Notes under the pieces: model-generated
Told to the model about the DNA's origin: nothing
Databases searched by the model: none
What the model saw: only the letters and a program-made list of their open reading frames with translations
From: CAVSPO01 sp963730005
GTDB lineage: Bacteria > Actinomycetota > Actinomycetes > Propionibacteriales > Propionibacteriaceae
Length of the DNA: 64,000 bases
Reading direction: 5' to 3'
NCBI GenBank assembly: GCA_963730005.1
Contig: CAVSPO010000013.1
Span: 124,001-188,000, forward strand
Shown here: piece by piece, positions 16,005 through 25,951 of the stretch
Layout of the letters: each line of letters opens with the position of its first letter
How positions within the stretch are numbered: position 1 is the stretch's first letter
Position numbers and translations under genes: made by a program

Positions 16005-16010
16005 TAGAAT
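16005..16010 (+). promoter_or_regulatory. -10 element upstream of the rplY leader
   Basis: TAGAAT is a near-consensus -10. The predicted start near 16017 would give a 5' leader of about 185 nt before rplY. Confidence 0.55.
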
Positions 16011-16016
16011 CGTGAG

Positions 16017-16203
16017 GCTGCCTGGCGAGGGATCGGCATCAAAGCCGTCCGTTATCGACTAGCTGAGTGGGCTGCCGCACGCAGACCCTCCCTCACGAGG
16101 CGCGACATGCATCGCAGCCTTGGCTGCATGTCGGGCACCAGCCCGAAAACCCGGAGCCTGATGCCGGGTTCATCGCATTGAGGTTTGAGGAGAACAGCCC
16201 ACC
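16017..16203 (+). promoter_or_regulatory. Structured mRNA leader of rplY
   Basis: Two strong hairpins lie in this leader. The first is a compound stem CGACAT (16103-16108)/ATGTCG (16128-16133) enclosing GCAGCC-TT-GGCTGC (16114-16127). The second is AACCCGG (16148-16154)/CCGGGTT (16164-16170). No T-run follows either, so they are not simple terminators. The class of leader was not recognised. Confidence 0.45.
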
Positions 16204-16824
16204 ATGGCAGAGATCAAGCTGATCGCAGAAGCTCGCGACGAGTTCGGCAAGGGCGCTGCCCGCCGAATCCGTCGCGCGAACCAGGTGCCCGCCGTGCTGT
16301 ACGGCAAGGGCGCCGATCCCATCCACGTCACGCTGCCCGGCCACGAGACGTTGCTGGCGCTGCGCCAGGCCAACGTCCTGCTGAGCATCCAGCTGCCCAC
16401 CGGCAAGGCGCAGCTGGCACTGCCCAAGCAGGTGCAGCGTGATCCGCTGCGCGGCACGATCGAACATGTCGACCTGATCATCGTCAAGCGCGGCGAGAAG
16501 GTCGTCGTCGAGGTGCCGCTGACGGTGGTGGGTGAGGCCGCTTCCGACACCATGGTCAGCGTCGAGCGCACCTTCATCACCATCCAGGCCGACCCGACCA
16601 ACATCCCCAACGAGATCGAGGTCTCCGTCGAGGGATTGCCCGCCGGCAGCCAGATCATGCTGGGTGACGTCAAGCTGCCCGAGGGCAGCGAGCTGCACGA
16701 GGCCGATGACATCCTCGCGGTCCACATCGGGCGTGGGATGAGCGAGGCCCAGCTCGAGGCCCAGCTGGCCGGCGGCGCCGAAGCCACGGACGAGGAGAGC
16801 TCGGCAACGGCTGAACAGGAGTGA
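16204..16824 (+). CDS. rplY: 50S ribosomal protein bL25 (Ctc form)
   Basis: 206 residues: an N-terminal 5S-rRNA-binding L25 domain (FGKGAARRIRRANQVPAVLYGKG, about 15-37) and the C-terminal beta domain of the long Ctc form, ending in an acidic Ala/Glu tail. Binds 5S rRNA in the large subunit; Ctc forms in Gram-positives are often stress-linked. The ATG at 16204 has GAGGAGAA upstream. It overlaps pth by 4 nt, the standard rplY-pth pair. Confidence 0.94.
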   Translation: MAEIKLIAEARDEFGKGAARRIRRANQVPAVLYGKGADPIHVTLPGHETLLALRQANVLLSIQLPTGKAQLALPKQVQRDPLRGTIEHVDLIIVKRGEKVVVEVPLTVVGEAASDTMVSVERTFITIQADPTNIPNEIEVSVEGLPAGSQIMLGDVKLPEGSELHEADDILAVHIGRGMSEAQLEAQLAGGAEATDEESSATAEQE

Positions 16825-17417
16825 CCTGGCTGGTGGTCGGGCTCGGCAACCCGGGCCCGACCTACGCCCACACCCGCCACAACGTCGGGTTCATGGCCGC
16901 AGACGTGCTGGCTGCCCGCGCGCAGGCGCGGTTCAGCCTGCCGCGAGGAATGCGGGCAGAGGTGGCCGAGACGCGGCTGTCCGCCGGGGGTTTCGGTGCC
17001 CCTGGCGCTGGGGCGCAGAAGGTCGTGCTGGCCAAGCCCCTCACCTTCATGAACGAGTCGGGCCAGGCCGTGCGCAAACTGACCGACTTCTTCAGGATCG
17101 AACCGGCTCAGGTGATCGCCATCCATGACGAACTCGACCTGGAGTTCGGCCAGCTGCGCCTCAAAGTGGGCGGCGGCGACAACGGCCACAACGGCCTGAA
17201 ATCGATGCGCGCCCACCTCGGTAGCGGCGACTTCTACCGGGTACGGATCGGGATCGGTCGACCGCCCGGCCGTCAGGATGCCGCCGACTACGTGTTGTCT
17301 CCGATCCCCAAAAAGCTGGACGAGGAACTGGCGCTGAGCATCGGCAACGCTGCCGACGCGGTTGAAGCATTGATGATGCAGGGCCTGGCTGCGGCCCAGA
17401 ATCACTTCAACACCTGA
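16821..17417 (+). CDS. pth: Peptidyl-tRNA hydrolase
   Basis: 198 residues. GLGNPGPTYAHTRHNVGF (about 7-24) with the catalytic His, KPLTFMNESG, HDELDL (catalytic Asp) and GGGDNGHNGLKS are all present. It frees tRNA from stalled peptidyl-tRNA. An insertion of about 10 residues (ETRLSAGGFGAPGAG) lies before the KPLTFMN motif. GTG start overlapping the rplY stop as GTGA. Confidence 0.95.
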   Translation: MTWLVVGLGNPGPTYAHTRHNVGFMAADVLAARAQARFSLPRGMRAEVAETRLSAGGFGAPGAGAQKVVLAKPLTFMNESGQAVRKLTDFFRIEPAQVIAIHDELDLEFGQLRLKVGGGDNGHNGLKSMRAHLGSGDFYRVRIGIGRPPGRQDAADYVLSPIPKKLDEELALSIGNAADAVEALMMQGLAAAQNHFNT

Positions 17418-17458
17418 AGCCGGCACCGGGCTGGTCAGGCCGCATTGGTGGGTCGCAC

Positions 17459-17464
17459 TAGAAT
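17459..17464 (+). promoter_or_regulatory. -10 element of the leaderless mfd transcript
   Basis: TAGAAT ends 6 nt before the mfd GTG at 17471; nothing resembling a Shine-Dalgarno sequence lies between, so the mRNA probably begins at the start codon. Confidence 0.65.
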
Positions 17465-17470
17465 TGCCCG

Positions 17471-20400
17471 GTGACTTTACGTGGACTCGTCGAGGTGCTC
17501 GCCCACGAGCCCAGCGTTGCCAGGGCCGTGCGGCTGGCCCGGGCCAAGGCGCCGTCGATCGACTTGGCAGCACCGGCTGCCGCGCGGCCTGTGCTGGCAG
17601 CGACCCTGGGTGTGCAGAGCCGTCGGACCCTGCTGGTGGTCACCAGCACCTTCCGCGAGGCGGAGCTGGTGACGAGCGCCTTGGGTGCGGTGCTGGGTGA
17701 GGACCACGTCTGCTACTACCCAGCCTGGGAAACCCTGCCGCACGAGCGGCTCAGTCCCCGCGCCGACACGGTTGGACGTCGACTGAAGGTGTTGCGCCGG
17801 TTGGGCGGCACCGATGACCAGCCGCCGCCGGACGTGGTGGTGGCGCCGATCAGGTCGATGCTGCAACCCCAGGTGAAGGGGCTCAGCGCCATCCGGCCGG
17901 TGCAACTGCGCCAGGGCCAGGAATACGACCAGCGCGCGCTGGTGGCGGACCTGGTGGCGGCTGCCTACTCGAGGGTCGACCTGGTGGAACGCCGTGGCGA
18001 GTTCGCCGTTCGCGGTGGCATCGTCGACATCTTCCCGCCGACCGAGCAGCATCCCGTGCGGGTGGACTTCTTCGGCGACGAGATCGACGAGATGCGCTAC
18101 TTCACCGTGGCCGACCAGCGCTCCACGGACACCGTACTGACCGAGGTTGAGGCTGCCCCCTGCCGGGAACTGCTGCTCACCGAGCAGGTGCGCTCCCGGG
18201 CGGCGTCCCTGGTGGACGCGCATCCCGAGCTCTCGGAGATGCTGGAGAAGATCGCCCAGGGCCACACGGTGGAGGGCATGGAGGCCCTCACCCCGGCCCT
18301 GGTGGACGAGCTCGAGATGCTGGTGGACGTGTTGCCGGACGACACACTGGTGATCGTCTCCGATCCTGAGCTGGTACGCGGCCGGGCTGCCGACCTGGTG
18401 CGAACCAGCCAGGAATTCCTGCACGCGGGGTGGGCCGCCGCCGCAACGGGCGGGAAGGCCCCCATCGACCTGGGCGCGTCCGCCTACTGGGAGTTCGCCG
18501 ACGTCCGTGCCCGTGCCCTGGCCAGGGGGATGAGCTGGTGGAGCTTCAGCCAGTTCGCCGCCAGCCCCGACGCCGGCCACGCCGCCGACGACGAGCCTTC
18601 GGGCCTGCCCGCCATCGAGCTGGCCGGCGTCGAGACCTTCACACTGGATCTGGAGACCAACCCCAGCTTCAAGGGCGACGCGAATGCGGCGGTCGACGCC
18701 ATGAAGCGCGACTGGGCGGCCGGCTGGCGGGTGGTGCTGGCCACCCAGGGCAAGGGCATCGCTGAGCGCATGGTGGAGGTGCTGGGCGACAACGACGTGC
18801 CCGCCCGCGTGCTGGACGAGCTGCCGGCAGGCCCGGATCCCAGCGTCGTCACCGTGGTCACCAGCGACCTGCCGCACGGCTTCCGGGCGCCGCAGATCAA
18901 GCTGGTGGTGCACACCAATGCCGACATCGCCGGCCAGCAGGTGGCCGAGCGCAGCCGCAAGATGCCCACCAAGCGCCGCAACCAGGTGGCGCCGCTGGAG
19001 CTGAAGCCCGGCGACGTCCTGGTGCATGAGCAGCACGGCGTCGGCAAGTTCGTCGAGATGGTGCAGCGCACCGTCGCCGGTCACACCCGCGAGTATCTGG
19101 TGCTGGAGTATGCCCCCAGCAAGCGCGGCCACCCCGGTGACCGGCTGTACGTGCCGATGGACCAGCTGGACGAGGTGACCCGCTACGTCGGCGGTGAGAG
19201 CCCCAGCCTGGACCGCATGGGTGGCGCCGACTGGAAGGCGCGCAAGTCCAAGGCCCGCAAGGCGGTCAGGGAGATCGCTGCCGGCTTGATCAAGCTGTAC
19301 GCCGCCCGTCGAGCCACCAAGGGCTTCGCCTTCAGCGCCGACACGCCCTGGCAACGCGAGATGGAGGACGCCTTCAACTACACCGAGACCCCCGATCAGC
19401 TCAGCTGCATCGAGGACGTCAAACGTGACATGGAGCAGATCGTCCCGATGGACCGGCTGGTGTGCGGTGACGTGGGCTTCGGCAAGACGGAGATCGCGGT
19501 GCGGGCCGCCTTCAAGGCGGTTCAGGACGGCAAGCAGGTGGCTGTCCTGGTGCCCACCACACTGCTCGTCCAGCAGCACTTCGAGACTTTCGCGGAGCGG
19601 TACGCAGGGTTTCCTGTCGTGCTGCGGGCGCTGTCCCGTTTCCAGTCCGACAAGGAAATGGCCGACACCGTCGAGGGGCTGGCTGCCGGGCGGGTGGACG
19701 TGGTGATCGGCACCCACCGCCTGCTCAGCGACCAGATCAAGTACAAGGACCTGGGGCTGGTGATCATCGACGAGGAACAACGCTTCGGCGTCGAGCACAA
19801 GGAGAAGCTCAAGCAGCTGCGGGTGAACGTCGACGTGCTGGCCATGAGTGCCACCCCGATTCCGCGCACGCTGGAAATGGCGGTCACCGGCATCCGTGAG
19901 ATGAGCACCATCGACACACCCCCCGAGGAACGCCACCCGGTGCTCACGTTCGCCGGCCCCCGCGACGACGGGCAGATCGTCGCCGCGATCCGCCGCGAGC
20001 TGGCCCGGGAAGGTCAGGCCTACTACGTCTACAACCGGGTCCGAAGCATCGACGGTATCGCTGCCCGTCTGCAGGAGCTGATCCCCGAGGCGCGGATCAT
20101 GATCGCCCACGGGCAGATGGGAGAGAAGCGCCTGGAGCAGGTGATGCAGGACTTCTGGGAACGCAAGGCCGATGTGCTGGTCTGCACCACCATCGTGGAG
20201 GCGGGCCTGGACATCTCCACAGCCAACACGCTGATCGTCGACGGAGCCGACAAGATGGGTCTCTCGCAGCTGCACCAGCTGCGCGGCCGGGTGGGGCGCG
20301 GCCGCGAGCGCGGCTACGCCTACTTCTTGTATCCGCCCGACAAGCCGCTCACCCAGACCGCGCACGACCGGCTGGCGGCACTGGCCACCAACAACGATCT

Positions 20401-21058
20401 GGGCTCGGGCACCGCGATTGCCATGAAGGACCTCGAGATCCGCGGAGCCGGCAACATGCTGGGCGACGAACAGTCCGGCCACATCGCCGACGTCGGCTTC
20501 GACCTGTACATCAGGCTGGTGGGGGAGGCCGTGGCCGATTATCGCGGCGAGGACGTCGAGGTGGAGCAGGCGATGCGCATCGAGCTGCCGGTGGACGCCA
20601 AACTGCCCGCCGACTACGTCGAGAGCGAACGGTTGCGCCTCGAGATGTACAAGCGGCTGGCCGAAGTGCGAAGCGAGCACGACATCGCGGAGCTCAGCGC
20701 TGAACTGGTCGACCGGTACGGCCCGATCCCGCCGGCCACCCAGTCGCTCATCGAGGTCGCCAGGTTCCGGCTGCTGTGCCGTTCGGTGGGGCTCACCGAA
20801 GTGGTCACCCAGGGGCGTTACGTCCGGTTCTCCCCGGTGATCACCGATGGGTCCGCGCCGGGCGCTGTTGGCGCGGTGCTGCGCGAGAGCCGCCAGATTC
20901 GCCTTGACCGGCTCTACCCGGGGTCCGTGCGCAAGAACGCCGCCAACCTGGTGCTGGTGCCGCAGCCGACCACGGCCCCGGTGACCGGTGCTGCGGTGAC
21001 GGACCTTGCGGTGCTGGAATGGGCCAGTCAGTTCGTCAAGGACATCTTCGCTGACTGA
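17471..21058 (+). CDS. mfd: Transcription-repair coupling factor Mfd
   Basis: 1195 residues, the usual Mfd length. UvrB-like N-terminal region, RNA polymerase interaction domain (VHEQHGVGKF, about 520), then the RecG-like translocase with Walker A GDVGFGKTEIA (about 662), DEEQRFGVEHKEKLK, SATPIPRTLEMA and QLHQLRGRVGRGRERGYAY. The UvrA-binding/TRCF domain is at the C-terminus. It removes RNA polymerase stalled at lesions and recruits UvrAB. GTG start, leaderless type. An equally long frame on the opposite strand is only a high-GC shadow. Confidence 0.97.
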   Translation: MTLRGLVEVLAHEPSVARAVRLARAKAPSIDLAAPAAARPVLAATLGVQSRRTLLVVTSTFREAELVTSALGAVLGEDHVCYYPAWETLPHERLSPRADTVGRRLKVLRRLGGTDDQPPPDVVVAPIRSMLQPQVKGLSAIRPVQLRQGQEYDQRALVADLVAAAYSRVDLVERRGEFAVRGGIVDIFPPTEQHPVRVDFFGDEIDEMRYFTVADQRSTDTVLTEVEAAPCRELLLTEQVRSRAASLVDAHPELSEMLEKIAQGHTVEGMEALTPALVDELEMLVDVLPDDTLVIVSDPELVRGRAADLVRTSQEFLHAGWAAAATGGKAPIDLGASAYWEFADVRARALARGMSWWSFSQFAASPDAGHAADDEPSGLPAIELAGVETFTLDLETNPSFKGDANAAVDAMKRDWAAGWRVVLATQGKGIAERMVEVLGDNDVPARVLDELPAGPDPSVVTVVTSDLPHGFRAPQIKLVVHTNADIAGQQVAERSRKMPTKRRNQVAPLELKPGDVLVHEQHGVGKFVEMVQRTVAGHTREYLVLEYAPSKRGHPGDRLYVPMDQLDEVTRYVGGESPSLDRMGGADWKARKSKARKAVREIAAGLIKLYAARRATKGFAFSADTPWQREMEDAFNYTETPDQLSCIEDVKRDMEQIVPMDRLVCGDVGFGKTEIAVRAAFKAVQDGKQVAVLVPTTLLVQQHFETFAERYAGFPVVLRALSRFQSDKEMADTVEGLAAGRVDVVIGTHRLLSDQIKYKDLGLVIIDEEQRFGVEHKEKLKQLRVNVDVLAMSATPIPRTLEMAVTGIREMSTIDTPPEERHPVLTFAGPRDDGQIVAAIRRELAREGQAYYVYNRVRSIDGIAARLQELIPEARIMIAHGQMGEKRLEQVMQDFWERKADVLVCTTIVEAGLDISTANTLIVDGADKMGLSQLHQLRGRVGRGRERGYAYFLYPPDKPLTQTAHDRLAALATNNDLGSGTAIAMKDLEIRGAGNMLGDEQSGHIADVGFDLYIRLVGEAVADYRGEDVEVEQAMRIELPVDAKLPADYVESERLRLEMYKRLAEVRSEHDIAELSAELVDRYGPIPPATQSLIEVARFRLLCRSVGLTEVVTQGRYVRFSPVITDGSAPGAVGAVLRESRQIRLDRLYPGSVRKNAANLVLVPQPTTAPVTGAAVTDLAVLEWASQFVKDIFAD

Positions 21059-21148
21059 GGCGCAATGGTTGTTCCCGCGCTGAGCAGCGCGGGATACCAT
21101 CGGGATGGCGCCCGAACCTGGGCGTGCGTCACTGATCTGGGGGCTTGC

Positions 21149-21682
21149 ATGAAGAAGACCTGGCGTCTGGCCGTTCCGCTGGCTGCGCTGGCACTGCTGA
21201 GTGGCTGCGTGCCGTGGGGCGGAACTGCATTCACCGTTGACGGCAGCCCGGTCAGCTCACGTGCTGTTGACGCCGCGGTCAGTGGCTGCGCCGCCGCTTT
21301 CAAAGCCGAGGCATCCTCCGATCTGCGGCTCACCATGGTCAGCTGGATGATTGCCGGCAAGGTGGCTGACACAGTCGCCAGCAAGACCAACCAGACGATC
21401 ACCGACGCCGAACGGCAGCAGTTCCTGAACGCCAGCGCCCAGGGGCAGGCCACCCTGACCGATCCCGAATGCGCCAAGGTGGGCAGTGGGCTGGCCACCT
21501 ACGGCATCCTGGGTCAGCGCCTCGCCCAGCAGGGTGGCCAGGCAGCCTACGTCGCCGAGGTGCAGAAGATCAGCGTGCAGGTGAACCCACGCTACGGCTC
21601 CTGGGACAGCAGTAAGGGGCAGTTGGTCGTGGGCACCGGGTCACTGTCCAGCCCCGCTCCGACCCAGACCGCCAACCCCTGA
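21149..21682 (+). CDS. SurA-like N-terminal domain lipoprotein
   Basis: 177 residues. Lipoprotein signal MKKTWRLAVPLAALALLSGC with a lipobox LLSGC; mature protein anchored outside the membrane. The body has FTVDGSPVSSRAVDAAV and a terminal VNPRYGSWD, as in actinobacterial SurA N-terminal-domain proteins, but no peptidyl-prolyl isomerase domain. A chaperone-like role outside the cell is inferred. The ATG at 21149 was chosen over an upstream frame because it opens the signal peptide and has CTGGGGG upstream; TACCAT near 21091 is a possible -10. Confidence 0.72.
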   Translation: MKKTWRLAVPLAALALLSGCVPWGGTAFTVDGSPVSSRAVDAAVSGCAAAFKAEASSDLRLTMVSWMIAGKVADTVASKTNQTITDAERQQFLNASAQGQATLTDPECAKVGSGLATYGILGQRLAQQGGQAAYVAEVQKISVQVNPRYGSWDSSKGQLVVGTGSLSSPAPTQTANP

Positions 21683-21684
21683 CG

Positions 21685-22353
21685 TTGACGCCAGCCGAAC
21701 GGGGTCCAGGAGAGCCCCCGGTCAACCCCGCCGACGCCGGCCATGAGCCGGGCGCCGGGCTGCTGCGTCTGGTCCAGGTGATGGCCCGGATCCGCGTCGA
21801 TTGCCCCTGGGACGCCCGTCAAACCCATCACAGCTTGGTGAAACACCTGATCGAGGAGACCGCGGAGGTCGTCGACGCCATCGAGGCCGGCAGTGACGAC
21901 GACCTGCGCGAGGAGCTGGGCGACCTGCTGCTGCAGGTGGTGTTCCACGCCGAGATCGCCCGCGGGCAGGACCGGTTCGACATCGACGCGGTGGCGCAGG
22001 GGATTGCCGACAAACTGGTGCATCGGCACCCCTACGTGTTCGCCGGCCAGGACACCCCCGACGACTTGTCTGCCAGTTGGGAGTCGGCCAAGCAGGTTGA
22101 GAAGCAGCGTTCCTCGGCGCTGGACGGTGTGCCCGACGCCCTGAACTCGCTGGCTCGTGCCGCCAAGGTGGTCTCTCGCATCCGGACCCGCCAGTTGCCC
22201 GTTTCGCTGCCGTCCCAGCCGATCACGGCTGAAGAGGCCGGTGAGCAGATCCTTTCCGTCGTCGCCAGGGCGCAGGCCTGCGGGATCGATGCCGACCAGG
22301 CCACCCGCGAGGCCGTCCGGTTGCTGGAGGCCCGGGCGCGGAGCGCCGAGTAG
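21685..22353 (+). CDS. mazG: Nucleoside triphosphate pyrophosphohydrolase MazG
   Basis: 222 residues. One clear MazG domain: CPWDARQTHHSLVKHLIEET (about 40-59), EELGDLLLQVVFHAEIA with the metal-binding E-x-x-E and later D, then KLVHRHPYVF. It hydrolyses (d)NTPs, including aberrant ones, to monophosphates. The TTG at 21685 is the most upstream start, 2 nt after the lipoprotein stop, but has no Shine-Dalgarno; the ATG at 21781 is a fallback that would begin just before the conserved core. The last codons form the first copy of a 28-bp repeat. Confidence 0.85.
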   Translation: MTPAERGPGEPPVNPADAGHEPGAGLLRLVQVMARIRVDCPWDARQTHHSLVKHLIEETAEVVDAIEAGSDDDLREELGDLLLQVVFHAEIARGQDRFDIDAVAQGIADKLVHRHPYVFAGQDTPDDLSASWESAKQVEKQRSSALDGVPDALNSLARAAKVVSRIRTRQLPVSLPSQPITAEEAGEQILSVVARAQACGIDADQATREAVRLLEARARSAE

Positions 22354-22400
22354 TAGTAGTAGGGCGCGGAGCGCCGAGTAGTAGTAGTGGGGCGCGGAGC
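22334..22400 (+). repeat. 28-bp tandem repeat, 2.4 copies, overlapping the mazG stop
   Basis: Units start at 22334, 22362 and 22390 (the last is cut after 11 bp). Each has a GGCGC-GGA-GCGCC mini-hairpin followed by repeated TAG triplets, so every unit carries several in-frame stop codons. The first unit encodes the end of MazG. Confidence 0.9.
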
Positions 22401-22447
22401 TGCACCGGGTGTTCATTGCGTCCACGAGGCAATGAGCACCCGGTGCA
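22401..22447. terminator. 19-bp hairpin between mazG and eno
   Basis: The arm at 22401-22419 pairs with 22429-22447 over 19 bp with a single G-U, around a 9-nt loop. No T-run follows (CCTTGTTAG). It could end mazG transcription or protect the 3' end. TAGGCT at 22454-22459 just after it is the likely eno -10. Confidence 0.55.
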
Positions 22448-22522
22448 CCTTGTTAGGCTGTGACTGGAACTTCCACCCATTCAAGCTCCCCAGGTTTCCC
22501 TGCGGGGGAAAGGTCGGTCACT

Positions 22523-23812
<1,290 letters not shown>

Positions 23813-23833
23813 CCCTGCGCGACAATTGCCCCT

Positions 23834-24439
23834 GTGGCTCGTAACAACCAGCCCCGTCGGGGCAGCAGCGGTCCGGGACGCGAAACTCCGCGTTCCCGGA
23901 CCGCTGCGCGTCCCGTGCAACGAGCCAGCCGCCAGCGCAGCGCCCACACCCGGGTGCAGCCCGAGCAGTCCGTCGCGGCAAAGGTCGAGTCGAGGATCCC
24001 CTCGCTCACCGAGGGGCTGACGGCCACCCGGCGAATCATCGCTGTTCTGGTGGTGGCCGCCATCCTGATCTTCTCCTACGCCTCCAGCTTGCGCGTCTGG
24101 GTCGCCCAGGAGCGGCAGTTGGCCGAGACCCGCCAGCAGATCGCCGCCCGCACGCAACACATCGGCGACCTGCAGGACGAGCTGCGACGGTGGCAGGACT
24201 CCGCATACGTGAAGGCCCAGGCGCGCGTCAGGCTGGGTTGGGTCTTGCCTGGCGAGACCGGGTACCGCGTGGTGGACGCAAACGGACAGCCGCTCGGCGG
24301 TGGCGCCCAGATTGATCGCGAAGGGGCCCTGCCGGGGGACGAGCACCGAAGCACCTGGTGGGAGCGCATGTGGGGCACGGTGCGCACCGCTGATGATCCA
24401 GTCCCGGCTGCGAACACCAGGACGATCACCCCGCCGTAG
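23834..24439 (+). CDS. FtsB/DivIC-like septum formation initiator
   Basis: 201 residues. A long basic cytosolic N-terminus (~65 residues, Arg/Ser-rich), one membrane helix (IIAVLVVAAILIFSYASSL, about 68-86), then an extracytoplasmic coiled coil (QERQLAETRQQIAARTQHIG) and ARVRLGWVLPGETGYRVV, the FtsB/DivIC core. It would join the FtsL/FtsQ complex at the septum. The eno-ftsB-DUF501-ppx order is conserved in actinobacteria. GTG at 23834, with GACAAT 7 nt before it as a leaderless-type -10. Confidence 0.85.
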   Translation: MARNNQPRRGSSGPGRETPRSRTAARPVQRASRQRSAHTRVQPEQSVAAKVESRIPSLTEGLTATRRIIAVLVVAAILIFSYASSLRVWVAQERQLAETRQQIAARTQHIGDLQDELRRWQDSAYVKAQARVRLGWVLPGETGYRVVDANGQPLGGGAQIDREGALPGDEHRSTWWERMWGTVRTADDPVPAANTRTITPP

Positions 24440-24474
24440 GGCGGCCCCCACGGCGCGCGTGCCAGAATGGAACA

Positions 24475-24999
24475 ATGCCTGTGACTCCCGCTGATGAGAA
24501 CGACCTGCGTGTCATCGCAGCGCAGCTGGGCCGAGAGCCCCGCGGAGTGGTCGGCGTCGCCTGGCGATGCCCGTGCGGTCGTCCCGGTGTGGTGGCCACC
24601 GAGCCTCGGCTGCCGGATGGTTCGCCCTTCCCCACCACGTTCTATCTGAGCTGTCAGCGGGCCGTCACCGAGGTGAGCCGGCTGGAGGCCAGCGGCTTGA
24701 TGACGCAGCTGACGCAGCGGCTGGCCGACGACGCCGAGCTGGCCGAGCGGTACCGCCAGGCGCACGCCGCCTACATCGCCGCCCGGGACAAGCTGGGGAG
24801 GGTGCCCGAGCTGGCCGACGTCAGCGCCGGTGGCATGCCGGACCGGGTGAAATGCCTGCACGCCCTGGTCGGCCACGCGCTCGCCGCAGGGCGTGGGGTC
24901 AACCCCGTCGGCGACGAGGCCCTCGATCTGATCGGTGATTTCTGGACACGGCCCTGCGGAGCTGAGGGGGCCGCTGGCGACCCAGGTCAGGGGCAGTGA
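24475..24999 (+). CDS. DUF501 protein
   Basis: 174 residues, matching the actinobacterial DUF501 family by WRCPCGRPGVVATEPRLPDG (about 30-49) and MPDRVKCLHALVGHALAAG (about 122-140). The conserved Cys/His residues (CPC; CLH) suggest metal binding. Function is unknown. The ATG at 24475 follows CAGAAT by 6 nt (leaderless type). The 3' end lies 19 bp before ppx. Confidence 0.85.
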   Translation: MPVTPADENDLRVIAAQLGREPRGVVGVAWRCPCGRPGVVATEPRLPDGSPFPTTFYLSCQRAVTEVSRLEASGLMTQLTQRLADDAELAERYRQAHAAYIAARDKLGRVPELADVSAGGMPDRVKCLHALVGHALAAGRGVNPVGDEALDLIGDFWTRPCGAEGAAGDPGQGQ

Positions 25000-25018
25000 T
25001 GACAAGGGGAGGCAAGGC

Positions 25019-25939
25019 ATGAGGAAAGTGGCGGCCGTGGATTGCGGCACCAACACGCTGCGACTGCTCATCGCGTCGCTGGCGGAGGACGGCACGCTCG
25101 TCGAGCACGCCCGGCGGCTGACCTTCGTCGGGCTCGGGCAGGGTGTTGATGCCACCAGGCGGCTCCACCCGGAAGCGATGGGGCGGGCGTTGCGGGCCTG
25201 TGAAGAGTACGACCACATCATCAGGCAACAGCAGGTGGACGCGATCAGGTTCGTCGCCACCTCCGCCGCCCGGGACGCCCTCAACCGCGACGAGTTCTTC
25301 TCCGGGGTGCAAACCAGGCTGGGTGTGGAGCCGGAGTTGATCAGTGGCGACGAGGAGTCGCAGCTGTCGTTCAGCGGGGCGCTGTCCGGAGTGCCCGTGG
25401 AACACGACCCGGTGCTGGTGATGGACTCCGGTGGTGGCTCCACCGAGCTGGTGCTGGGCACCAGGGACGGCAGGATCACCCAGAGCGTCAGTCTGGACGT
25501 GGGCTCGCGGCGGGTGCGGGAGCGCTTCCTGCACGCCGACCCTCCCACCGAGGACGAGATCTCAGCGGCTCGTGCCTTCGTCCGGCGGTTGCTCAGCGAC
25601 TCCGGCCTCGATCTGGAGGCGGTGCGCACGTTCATCGGCGTCGCTGGCACCATCACGTCCCTGTCGGCCGTTGCCCAGGGGTTGGCGAGCTATGACCGCG
25701 CCAAGGTGCATCGCTCCACCATGGACCGCGAGACGATCGAGCGCCTGGCCGACCGGTTGCTGTCCATGACCGAGGGCGAGGTGGCGGCGCTGGGGCCCGT
25801 CTCAGACGAGCGCGCCCACGTGTTGTGCGCGGGGGCGTTGATCGTCGACATGGTGGCCCGCCAAGTGGGCAGCTCCACGCTGATCGTCAGCGAGTCGGAC
25901 ATCCTGGACGGCATCGCCCTGGGGATGCTCGGCAGCTGA
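25019..25939 (+). CDS. Exopolyphosphatase / ppGpp phosphohydrolase, Ppx/GppA family
   Basis: 306 residues, one actin-like Ppx/GppA domain without the C-terminal HD-type extension, as in mycobacterial short Ppx proteins. AVDCGTNTLRLLIA (about 5-18) is phosphate loop 1; ATSAARDALNRDEF holds the second conserved strand; VMDSGGGSTELVLG (about 135) is phosphate loop 2. It degrades polyphosphate or pppGpp. ATG with GGGGAGG about 8 nt upstream, chosen over an in-frame ATG 28 codons earlier inside the DUF501 gene. Confidence 0.9.
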   Translation: MRKVAAVDCGTNTLRLLIASLAEDGTLVEHARRLTFVGLGQGVDATRRLHPEAMGRALRACEEYDHIIRQQQVDAIRFVATSAARDALNRDEFFSGVQTRLGVEPELISGDEESQLSFSGALSGVPVEHDPVLVMDSGGGSTELVLGTRDGRITQSVSLDVGSRRVRERFLHADPPTEDEISAARAFVRRLLSDSGLDLEAVRTFIGVAGTITSLSAVAQGLASYDRAKVHRSTMDRETIERLADRLLSMTEGEVAALGPVSDERAHVLCAGALIVDMVARQVGSSTLIVSESDILDGIALGMLGS

Positions 25940-25951
25940 GGCCGGGCGTGG

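Noticed and set aside
17477..21100. A 1207-codon frame opposite mfd
   Set aside because: High-GC shadow: the mfd frame has all family motifs, while the antisense product is rich in His, Gln and Gly with no domain.
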